Origin: Lachnospiraceae bacterium
GTDB taxonomy: Bacteria; Bacillota; Clostridia; Lachnospirales; Lachnospiraceae
Direction: 5' to 3'
DNA length: 14,966 nucleotides
NCBI GenBank assembly: GCA_003446735.1
Contig: DMCJ01000170.1
Location: 1-14,966, forward strand
In this document: one piece after another, positions 6,467 to 13,613 of the stretch
Layout of the letters: the number at the start of each line of letters is the position of its first letter
How positions within the stretch are numbered: position 1 is the first letter of the stretch
Notes under the pieces: generated by a model
Database searches by the model: none
Seen by the model: only the letters and a program-made list of their open reading frames with translations
Told to the model about the DNA's origin: nothing
Program-made: the position numbers and the translations under genes

Positions 6467-7542
6467 AAAACTGCCTCTCCCACGGTTATCTTAACGTCTT
6501 TGGCGTCTTTTCTGAATATGCTCTGGTATTGCAAAAGGAACTGCTTTACGAAGTTGTTTACGGCCGTATCGCTCGTATTTAACATGATGACCGAAAACAT
6601 ATCATCATCCCACAGACAGCAGATCATGCGCTCTGTCTTCATTCTTTCAAGGACTACCGTATATCTTACTATGTTGGTCTGATTGCATTCAAGAAGTCTT
6701 ATGTCGATCCTTCTGCTGCCCTCTCTCTGCTTGTCATCCAGGCTTTCAAGGACCTGTTTTGCGACATCCCTGGTCGTAAAGCCATACTGTGCATTCTCAT
6801 GATCTTCGGCTTTGCTCTCAACTCTCTCGCCGAGCTTTCCTATGAGTACCCAGTTATCCTCAAGCTTCTGTTTGAGAATAGCTTCGTATCTCTTCATCTC
6901 ACTTTCCTTATGTGCAAGGAAGATGACACTCACTATAAAGGAGATGGATAAAAGGAGCATGTAAACGGCGATGTGTTCTATCTGGATGTCGAAGTCGCCG
7001 GATGACATCAGTGTCGCTTCGCTGATGGCGATGCCTACGGAAAGTTCGCCTTCCGTTGTTTCTTCAAACATCCTTACGACCCTGAAATCTCTTCCGGAAA
7101 AGTCGGCGTTTGTGACATATCCGCCTTCGATCCTGTTTCCTTTGTCCGTTATGCCAAGGACTGTGTCTGCATTCTTTCCGGCCTCATTACGGGTAAGGTC
7201 TGCATCTCTTATAAATATAAGCTCTCCGTTTAATGATACAAAGCAGAAATCGCTCGCGCTCGTCGGATAGGATACTTCAATCTTTTCGATTATGGAATCT
7301 ATATCGGGGCCCTCCTCGGTATCCTCCACAAACAGCTTTAAGTAAGCGGCCTTTTCGTAAAGGAGCCTGTCTATCGACTTGTTCTTGACATTTACGGCCT
7401 CATATATGAGTAAAAAGGTAACTAATACCGATAATACGACTGCCGTAACGATCAGAAAGATGTTGGCCTTTTTTCCTTTATTACCGTTATTATTCTTATC
7501 GTTTTTATTCTTATCGTTATTGTTCTCAGACGTCTTTTTCAT
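6463..7542 (-). CDS. Membrane sensor protein with degenerate GGDEF domain
   Basis: About 359 aa. Asn/Lys-rich cytoplasmic N-terminus, membrane helix at about 27-48, an extracytoplasmic sensor region of about 140 residues (about 50-190, Cache-like in layout, with strands such as DFCFVSLNGELIFIRD), a second helix (about 191-210), a short coiled linker, then a GGDEF-like domain. The active-site loop reads LWDDDMF (around 310-316) instead of RxGGDEF, the TGL-x-NR motif is reduced to GFTTRD, and there is no RxxD inhibitory site at the expected place; VKITVGEA fits the final strand. It is therefore not expected to make c-di-GMP, and may be a receptor or structural partner. I chose the ATG at 7542 (GAGTG SD, about 6 nt) over the in-frame GTG at 7551. 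It overlaps the end of the glycosyltransferase gene by 17 bp. Diguanylate-cyclase-type genes accompany related loci in Lactobacillales as far as I recall. Confidence 0.65.
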   Translation of the reverse strand: MKKTSENNNDKNKNDKNNNGNKGKKANIFLIVTAVVLSVLVTFLLIYEAVNVKNKSIDRLLYEKAAYLKLFVEDTEEGPDIDSIIEKIEVSYPTSASDFCFVSLNGELIFIRDADLTRNEAGKNADTVLGITDKGNRIEGGYVTNADFSGRDFRVVRMFEETTEGELSVGIAISEATLMSSGDFDIQIEHIAVYMLLLSISFIVSVIFLAHKESEMKRYEAILKQKLEDNWVLIGKLGERVESKAEDHENAQYGFTTRDVAKQVLESLDDKQREGSRRIDIRLLECNQTNIVRYTVVLERMKTERMICCLWDDDMFSVIMLNTSDTAVNNFVKQFLLQYQSIFRKDAKDVKITVGEAVL

Positions 7543-8899
7543 TATATACACTCTTTTTTATTCTGTTTCTTATCCTTGTAAGCACGCGAAAATCATTTGA
7601 GATTATGCTTGCACATTCTTTTAGTTCTTCATCAAATCCTCTTGTCTTCCAGGTGCTCGTCCCCTTTATGGAATTGACGATGCCCGCAAAGCGGAACCAG
7701 TAAACGATAAAGTTAAATATCGGGAGCAGGAAGATATAAAGCACTCTTTTGCTGTAAAAGTTCTTTAATCTGCTGCTCCAGGATAAGTAGATCCTGACCT
7801 GGATATAATAAAGGAACGCGGAAAAAGTATATAAAATGTAGATCAGTATCACGGATATGCCCACATAGCTGAACGGATAACCGTAGAATGTAAGGCATAT
7901 CAGCGCGAAATACCAGATCATCCTGGGGAATGCAAAGGTGTGGTCGTATATGAGTATCCTTGACATGAAATTGGTAAGAAGGCTCGTAACTCCGCCCTTT
8001 CTTTCGGGGAACATATGGATCACTTCAATCTCACCTCTCTGCCAGCGCTGGCGCTGAACATAGAGCCTGTTCATGCTTTCGATGGGATCCACGAAAAAGA
8101 GCGCATTCTCACAGATATCGATCTTCTTTTTGAGATGATATCTGACCTGGAATGTAAGCTGGGTATCCTCGCATACCGTCTCGGTATTATATAACTGGGT
8201 CTTAAGTATCGTAGACTTCCTAAATGCCGAGAACGCGCCGGATAAGGTAAATATCGAATTAAGCTCCGCTTCGTAGTTCCTGCCGGCAAGAAAGGCCTGG
8301 CAGTATTCGTAGAACTCGGTGGTCTGGAGCATCCTCTTTAAAGGACTTACAGTTGTCGTTATAAGGTTGGGATTCGTGATGACCGCGCCCGTTACGCAGT
8401 TACAGTCGGGATCGCTCTCGAACTTCTTTACCATGTTCATAAGCGCATCCGAATGAAGGACGCCGTCGCTGTCTATATGGATTATATATTTGCCCTGGCT
8501 GTTAAAAAGAGCCATATTAAGAGCCTTGGACTTGCCCTGTTTGGAGTTGAGCCACTTTAAGTTCATATCCATGTGACTCTTCTGGTAGCCCGTATAAATG
8601 GAGAAACTGTCATCTACGCTCCCGTTATCGACAAGCATGACCGAGATGCTCTCGTTAGGATAAGTTGAGTTGTTAACGCTCTCAAGGCATGATAAAAGAG
8701 AGTCCGCGGAGTTATATACAGGGATTATCAGTGTGATCTCCGGGAAATAATTAAGATCCGGCTTTTTTGTACCTCTTATCCTCTTAATGATAAGTATGAA
8801 TATACCCAGTAATCCGGGTATGATCTCCATCAAAAGGGGGATGACGACCCACGCCATCCAGAACATTAACTCACTTTTCAGAAGACTTATCAGATGCAT
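7526..8899 (-). CDS. Exosortase-G-associated family 2 glycosyltransferase (processive type)
   Basis: 457-aa membrane GT2. An N-terminal helix (about 12-38) is followed by a GT-A domain with LIIPVYNSADSLLSCLES (57-74), VDNGSVDDS (90-98), the nucleotide-sugar/metal motif HIDSDG (141-146), the catalytic Glu244-Asp245 in VCEDTQLTF, and QRQRW (282-286, Q-x-x-R-W). These D, DxD, ED and QxxRW motifs are the hallmark of processive beta-glycan synthases such as cellulose, hyaluronan and poly-GlcNAc synthases. Four or five C-terminal helices (about 315-408) could form an export channel, ending with WKTRGFDEEL. No PilZ domain is seen. ATG 8899 has a strong AGGAGG SD at 8 nt and overlaps the exosortase gene by 29 bp. 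Its place beside XrtG and the PTPS genes matches the known XrtG-associated glycosyltransferase family. The sugar used cannot be told from sequence. Confidence 0.9.
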   Translation of the reverse strand: MHLISLLKSELMFWMAWVVIPLLMEIIPGLLGIFILIIKRIRGTKKPDLNYFPEITLIIPVYNSADSLLSCLESVNNSTYPNESISVMLVDNGSVDDSFSIYTGYQKSHMDMNLKWLNSKQGKSKALNMALFNSQGKYIIHIDSDGVLHSDALMNMVKKFESDPDCNCVTGAVITNPNLITTTVSPLKRMLQTTEFYEYCQAFLAGRNYEAELNSIFTLSGAFSAFRKSTILKTQLYNTETVCEDTQLTFQVRYHLKKKIDICENALFFVDPIESMNRLYVQRQRWQRGEIEVIHMFPERKGGVTSLLTNFMSRILIYDHTFAFPRMIWYFALICLTFYGYPFSYVGISVILIYILYTFSAFLYYIQVRIYLSWSSRLKNFYSKRVLYIFLLPIFNFIVYWFRFAGIVNSIKGTSTWKTRGFDEELKECASIISNDFRVLTRIRNRIKKSVYNEKDV

Positions 8900-9488
8900 A
8901 AGAAAAGCCTCCTATTCTCTGTTTGATGATCTGCGCATGAGTGAACACATAATAGTAAAGCACAACGGAAAGCGCGTAGAATACCATCCTTCCGACTATC
9001 GTATGTGCGATATAATATGTGCTGTTACCGCCGAACTTTATGATAAGGCATATGACCGTTATCCTTATGACATTTGATAAGAATATCGCAACACATCCGA
9101 GCACGGAAACTATGACTCTCTGCCATATCTCATATACTTCAAAGAAAGCAACCAGCGCAACAAAAGCCATCATCTCTATGACTCCGGAACATTCGAAATC
9201 GATATAGAGCGAAAGCGATTCCATCGTGCGTTCGCATGTTACGAAAAGTATACTGTAATCATTATATGCCTCAAATAATCCGGTTATCTCTCCGATGACT
9301 CCGGCGACCGAAGTGACCAGATTTGCCAGTGGCTTTACGATATAAGGCTCTACGAAGATCATCATAAATACAAAAAGCCCTACCGCCCCGAAAAGATACC
9401 GGAGAAAGTCGAGCTTTCCGCGCTTAAATACCGTAAGGATATAAATCCAGATTATGAGACAAAGTAATGCTAATGCATTTATTCTCAT
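8871..9488 (-). CDS. xrtG: Exosortase family protein XrtG
   Basis: 205-aa polytopic membrane protein of the exosortase/archaeosortase superfamily, the putative cysteine transpeptidase that recognises a C-terminal tripartite sorting signal. About six hydrophobic helices are visible. The catalytic triad sits in its expected setting: Cys100 in FECSGVIEM, Arg142 in SNVIRITVI and His162 in YYIAHTIVGR. The small size and the company of a GT2, PTPS-like proteins and a Firmicu-CTERM substrate point to subtype G. The ATG at 9488 overlaps the stop of the substrate gene in an ATGA (4 bp), with an AAAGGA SD inside the end of that gene, so translation of enzyme and substrate is probably coupled. Assignment is firm at superfamily level and good at subtype level; activity in XrtG systems is, to my knowledge, inferred rather than shown. 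Confidence 0.9.
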   Translation of the reverse strand: MRINALALLCLIIWIYILTVFKRGKLDFLRYLFGAVGLFVFMMIFVEPYIVKPLANLVTSVAGVIGEITGLFEAYNDYSILFVTCERTMESLSLYIDFECSGVIEMMAFVALVAFFEVYEIWQRVIVSVLGCVAIFLSNVIRITVICLIIKFGGNSTYYIAHTIVGRMVFYALSVVLYYYVFTHAQIIKQRIGGFSYASDKSSEK

Positions 9489-10522
9489 TTCTTTTTCCTT
9501 TTAAGATCCTGTAACATAAGTGCCAGACCTGCGATGGAAACACTTAATCCGATTCCCATCCTGCTGCCTGTGGGGGTTCCTACCGCGGTAACCTTCTGAG
9601 GTCCGATGTTGGGTGAATAGAATTCAACCTTTGCACCGTTTGCGATGGTACCGTCGGGAAGTCCGTAGAACTTCTCAAGATCGGAGATGCTCAACCTGAA
9701 TTCGAATGCGTCTCCTCCCTTTGATCCCGTAGTCGTAACAGCCGCATCACCTGCAGGCATCTGTGATGTATCACCGTTGCAGAAGATACCAAGTCCGGTA
9801 TTTCTTCCTACATCAAGTGAATATATCCTGCCCCAGTCGGGATTACCGTTATCATCCTTGCCTAAGATATTAAACCATCTTTCCTGTCCGTCTATGGCAA
9901 GTCCGAGATACTGGGTGGGGATCTGGGATTTATAAAGATCACTCATCTGGATGTTTACATATACATATCCGTCCCTTATTATCATCTTACCCGAATGATG
10001 CTCTCTGATATTATCAACATGCTGATGGCTTCCGTAGGTGATATCCTGGATCTGAGACTCGGGAACCTCATCCCAGTCATCGAAATATCCGTCGATACCC
10101 ATCGGGTCTGCAGATTCATTATTTGAAGGAATTCCGAGATAAGTGACGGGAGGTTCGCCTTCACCGTCAACATCAGGGTTTTCGGGATCAGATCCGTCAT
10201 TATCTTCAGGTGCTTCAACGGGAGCTCCTTCTTCGGAATATGGCTCTTTTTCCTCGGGATCTTTTACCTCGGGCTCTTTTGCCTCAGGCTCTTTTGCCTC
10301 AGGCTCTTTTTCGCCGGGCTCTGCAGCAGGTATGACATCCTTATCTGCATCATCGGATGCCGGAGTCTCAAGATCTGCAGGGGCTCCTTCGTCATTTGCC
10401 GTATTGTCGGAAACGGTAGCATATACATTTCCTCCGGAGAAAACGGTGCTTATCAGCACTCCAGCTATCACCATGAGCATATATATGATACGCTTCATCT
10501 TTCTTATTATTTTATTATCCAT
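9485..10522 (-). CDS. Firmicu-CTERM sorting-domain protein, probable XrtG substrate
   Basis: 345-aa secreted protein. Signal peptide: basic IIRKMKR, hydrophobic core, probable cleavage after VYA (residue 35). Next an acidic, Pro-rich stalk with Lys-Glu-Pro-Glu repeats (about 65-130) encoded by a 15-bp tandem repeat. A beta-rich domain begins with GIDGYFDDWDEVP (about 142-154), like other Firmicu-CTERM proteins and some carbohydrate-binding domains, and includes DGYVYVNIQMSDLY and AIDGQERWFNI. The C-terminus is a tripartite signal: GTPTG motif (315-319), hydrophobic segment of about 15 residues, and basic LKRKKK end. The frame is open to GTG 10537, but GGAGG lies 6 nt before ATG 10522, so that GTG falls at the SD itself. 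No transpeptidase LPxTG motif is present. It is the only such substrate in the window, lying directly before xrtG, which suggests a dedicated pair. Confidence 0.85.
   Translation of the reverse strand: MDNKIIRKMKRIIYMLMVIAGVLISTVFSGGNVYATVSDNTANDEGAPADLETPASDDADKDVIPAAEPGEKEPEAKEPEAKEPEVKDPEEKEPYSEEGAPVEAPEDNDGSDPENPDVDGEGEPPVTYLGIPSNNESADPMGIDGYFDDWDEVPESQIQDITYGSHQHVDNIREHHSGKMIIRDGYVYVNIQMSDLYKSQIPTQYLGLAIDGQERWFNILGKDDNGNPDWGRIYSLDVGRNTGLGIFCNGDTSQMPAGDAAVTTTGSKGGDAFEFRLSISDLEKFYGLPDGTIANGAKVEFYSPNIGPQKVTAVGTPTGSRMGIGLSVSIAGLALMLQDLKRKKK
10242..10316. repeat. 15-bp tandem repeat in the substrate stalk
   Basis: Five contiguous 15-bp units starting GGCTCTTTT; the third and fourth (10272-10286 and 10287-10301) are identical, the others differ at a few bases. 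On the minus strand they encode Glu-Ala-Lys-Glu-Pro type pentapeptides in the Pro-rich stalk, so the stalk length can change without loss of frame. Confidence 0.9.
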
Positions 10523-10544
10523 AACGCTCCTCCTCACCGGGTGA

Positions 10545-13500
10545 TTACAGCAACAATCTGGTTTTTTTTCTGTTCGCCTTCTTTAATATCGACACAAGTA
10601 CCAGAAAACCTAATATGCTGACGAAAGATCCTGAAATAAGATATGGATATGTGATCCTTATCTTCGTATTTCCTTCACTTACCGTCACGAAATGCGAACT
10701 GTTTGTGTAGGCCCTGTCTGCATCATACATATCCTTTATATCGGCTATCGTCGTATTGACACCGGACTCAGGGCTCTTTATCGATATCGTGTTGTTATCA
10801 TATTTAACTTCTATCGGCACTATCTCCCTTTCGGGAAGCATTCCGCTCTTTACTCCGATTATCTCATCGAGCAATATAAGAGCAGCCGAATCCGCAGTCT
10901 CTTCCACATAATAGCAGAAGTTAAAGCCGAGGAATGTGATATTTTCATTCCCGTTATGACCGCAGAATGAAAGCTTCTTTTGATTGAGGCTTCCGTATCC
11001 CGTCTCACCCTTAAGACCTATTAAGTAATTGCCTTTCCATTGATAATACTGATCGGGGAAGGATGCGCATTTATATCCTCTGCCGCCGTATATGATAACG
11101 GGGAAGGACCCGCTGTACATAAAGGTCTGGGTTGAAACGCCCATAAACTCATAGACATTGGTCTTCGGGTTTTTGGGGATCTTGTTCATGTCGATAAAAA
11201 TCTTAACTCCCGCATCGGCAAGCTCGTTTAAAAGGGCCTCTGCGCTGTCTTTATCTTCATAGACAAAATCTGACAAATATATTATATCATAAGATTTCAG
11301 TTTTTTAAAGTCATAATCGTTAATATTATCACTAAATCCTTCTTCAAAGCTCGGATAAACAAAAGATAACGTTTTAGCGGCATGTCCTATGGCAATATTA
11401 TGATAGGTGGTCTTTACTCCGAACTGTTTCGGCGTATCGGCGCTCATCACAAGGGCTTTCTCGCTGCTCTTAACGACTTCATAGCCGTTTCTTATTCCCG
11501 CGTTTATTATCTCATCGGAATCTCTTCTTCCGTGAGCCATGAGCTCTACCGGGATCACCACGGTATCCGTACCGGTCTCAAGAAGCCTGTCAAATACATA
11601 ATCGTACCAGCCGAGCTCCAAGGCGGAATCGATCATTGAAGTGTTTAAGGCTGTCTCGGCGTTTTGTCCGTCCACACCGTAGAGATAGTTTACTTTCTTT
11701 CCCTGAGAAGCCACGTAATACGGAACAAATGCGCCGTTATCGCCTCCGTCCATTATGGCCATTCTCTGCTTTGCCTCGCTCTTTGCCGTATTTATATAAA
11801 GAGATTCGGCTCTTCTTTCATCCCTCTCATAGGGTGCAAGATCATCCTTTTTATCATCTATATACTTAAGGCAGAGCACTCCGTCCGCGCACAGGATAAG
11901 GCACATAAGAAGGAGTATATACTTCTTCAGATTTCTCCATGACAAAAATGCCGCAAAGAATATCGCAAGCGCGCAGGGAACAAACCTTATCATCCAGAAG
12001 ATCGAGGAAAGCGGTACGTTTGAAAGGATGACATATGAACTTACCCCGGTAAGCGCGAATATGACTATAAATGTTATAAAACCGGGAAGTACTTCCTTTG
12101 TTCCAAGGACAAGACCGAGTATACATATGATAAATACCGAAAGTCCCACATAGAATGCTCCGGTGTCCTTTATAAGGACGTTCGGATCAAGGGATGTAAC
12201 TATGCTCTGGAAATATTTGGCCATCATCCTGTCGTTTATCTTGGCTGTCCCGTTCCCTAAGATAAAGGGAACGATCCATATCCCGCTTAATAAAAATCCC
12301 GTAAAATACGATCCGATCACAAAGCCTGCTCTCTTAACCTTCTTCCTGTAGACAAGTTTTGAGATAAACAGATAGAAGCTTATGACAACACCGGATATAA
12401 GCGCTGCACCGGGATGAGTAAGCACAGATAGTACCGACAAAAATGCGATCCTTATAAAAGGCTCATATCCGCCTTTTCTTACAGCATCTCTTACCGAGAG
12501 AATGACAAAAGGCAAAAGCGCGTTAAAAAGTGCCAGGGGAAGATTTCCTTCGTTAAAGAATATCCCGGCATTTACAGGAGAAAAGAACCACAGCACTCCC
12601 AAAAACGCTCCGAGGGTAACCTTATTTTCCCTGTAACCCATTATGACAAAAGCAATGCTCCCAAGTAAAAAGCAAACCGACATGAACAGAAGATATGCCG
12701 TATATATGCTTCCCTGCGTTACCCATTCAAGGAAAGCGAAAACATATAAAAATACAGGGCCGTTATATCTGAATATCGTAAATCCGTTATACCAGTACGG
12801 ATCTATGAGCGGGATCGGATTATGCGCCTTAAGCGCGTTATAGATGATATCGCCCCTGTACAAATGGGCGTAGGCATCGGTTCCTTTGGGATAAACGCTG
12901 CAGTTTCCGGCATAATAGTACAAAAGCCACGAAAGCCCCAGCATTATGCCTGCATACAGGATCACAAGAGGTATCTTCCTCTTGTCGGAGATGGCTCCCC
13001 GAAGTTCCTCCACTTCTTCGCGCAAATGCGCTCCGTCCGCTTTTTCACCGTCTTCGGTTATTTCGATAAGATCGCTTTCATCCCACATTGCGGCCTTTTC
13101 ATTTATCTTTTCTATCTCTTCCTTCGGAAGATCGGCCATGGTCTTTTCTTCCATTTTGGCTTCATATTCGACATTGCTCGAAAACGAATAGGGAAATGCC
13201 TCAAGCTCGTTGACGTCGGCGTCAAGAAGCCTGTCCGAAACGGAATATGTACGGATGGGATTTTCAAAGATATCAAGACGTATGAGATCAAACCCCAGCT
13301 TAAGGAGCCTGGGATTGAACATATCATAAAATGTATCGGCTATGCTTTCTATTGTTGTGGATTTTCCCTTAAATGTGTCGGTCTCGGGCAGATAGACATC
13401 CTCGTACGGATGCAGCCACTCCCTGATGGATTTTTCTATATCAGAAAAGCTCTCCCCGTCCTCTTTTACCGTATTTAAGTAAAAGACAAGGGAAAAGGTA

Positions 13501-13586
13501 TGGAAATGCAGATTTTCCGCTTTATTCTCGATATTCGAATGCGCCGCGTTAAATTTAAACGTCAGCTTATAACCTTTAAAACTCAT
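10545..13586 (-). CDS. PTPS-domain/polytopic membrane fusion protein of the XrtG locus
   Basis: 1013 aa. Residues 1-145 are a PTPS/QueD-like T-fold domain with zinc ligands His16 (NAAHS), His27 and His29 (LHFHTF) and Glu108, but the catalytic Cys position is Ala23 and the Asp-His pair reads ED (62-63). After a charged linker (about 146-203, partly coiled) comes a large membrane region of about ten helices (about 205-570) that begins with an extracytoplasmic loop PKGTDAYAHLYRGDIIYN (233-250), recalling the acidic first loop of GT-C type glycosyltransferases, and HPGAALISG (391-399). A long extracytoplasmic domain follows (about 580-975), then one last helix and a basic KKANRKKTRLLL end. This matches the PTPS-related membrane family. 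ATG 13586 lies 27 bp after the GTPase gene with a weak SD (GTGGGA); 22 bp separate it from the substrate gene. Role in glycan transfer or assembly is inference. Confidence 0.82.
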   Translation of the reverse strand: MSFKGYKLTFKFNAAHSNIENKAENLHFHTFSLVFYLNTVKEDGESFSDIEKSIREWLHPYEDVYLPETDTFKGKSTTIESIADTFYDMFNPRLLKLGFDLIRLDIFENPIRTYSVSDRLLDADVNELEAFPYSFSSNVEYEAKMEEKTMADLPKEEIEKINEKAAMWDESDLIEITEDGEKADGAHLREEVEELRGAISDKRKIPLVILYAGIMLGLSWLLYYYAGNCSVYPKGTDAYAHLYRGDIIYNALKAHNPIPLIDPYWYNGFTIFRYNGPVFLYVFAFLEWVTQGSIYTAYLLFMSVCFLLGSIAFVIMGYRENKVTLGAFLGVLWFFSPVNAGIFFNEGNLPLALFNALLPFVILSVRDAVRKGGYEPFIRIAFLSVLSVLTHPGAALISGVVISFYLFISKLVYRKKVKRAGFVIGSYFTGFLLSGIWIVPFILGNGTAKINDRMMAKYFQSIVTSLDPNVLIKDTGAFYVGLSVFIICILGLVLGTKEVLPGFITFIVIFALTGVSSYVILSNVPLSSIFWMIRFVPCALAIFFAAFLSWRNLKKYILLLMCLILCADGVLCLKYIDDKKDDLAPYERDERRAESLYINTAKSEAKQRMAIMDGGDNGAFVPYYVASQGKKVNYLYGVDGQNAETALNTSMIDSALELGWYDYVFDRLLETGTDTVVIPVELMAHGRRDSDEIINAGIRNGYEVVKSSEKALVMSADTPKQFGVKTTYHNIAIGHAAKTLSFVYPSFEEGFSDNINDYDFKKLKSYDIIYLSDFVYEDKDSAEALLNELADAGVKIFIDMNKIPKNPKTNVYEFMGVSTQTFMYSGSFPVIIYGGRGYKCASFPDQYYQWKGNYLIGLKGETGYGSLNQKKLSFCGHNGNENITFLGFNFCYYVEETADSAALILLDEIIGVKSGMLPEREIVPIEVKYDNNTISIKSPESGVNTTIADIKDMYDADRAYTNSSHFVTVSEGNTKIRITYPYLISGSFVSILGFLVLVSILKKANRKKTRLLL

Positions 13587-13613
13587 TATCCCACTTTACT
13601 GCCGGCGCCTTTA

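Noticed and set aside
6463..7542. Active diguanylate cyclase
   Set aside because: GGDEF loop is DDDMF and the RxxD site is missing.
10143..10544. 133-codon plus-strand Ser/Gly-rich frame
   Set aside because: It is the reverse reading of the 15-bp repeat stalk of the Firmicu-CTERM protein; the repetition explains the open frame.
12822..13478. 218-codon plus-strand open frame opposite the PTPS/membrane fusion gene
   Set aside because: Lies wholly antisense to a well-supported coding region, has no clear domain, and follows from the codon use of the opposite strand.
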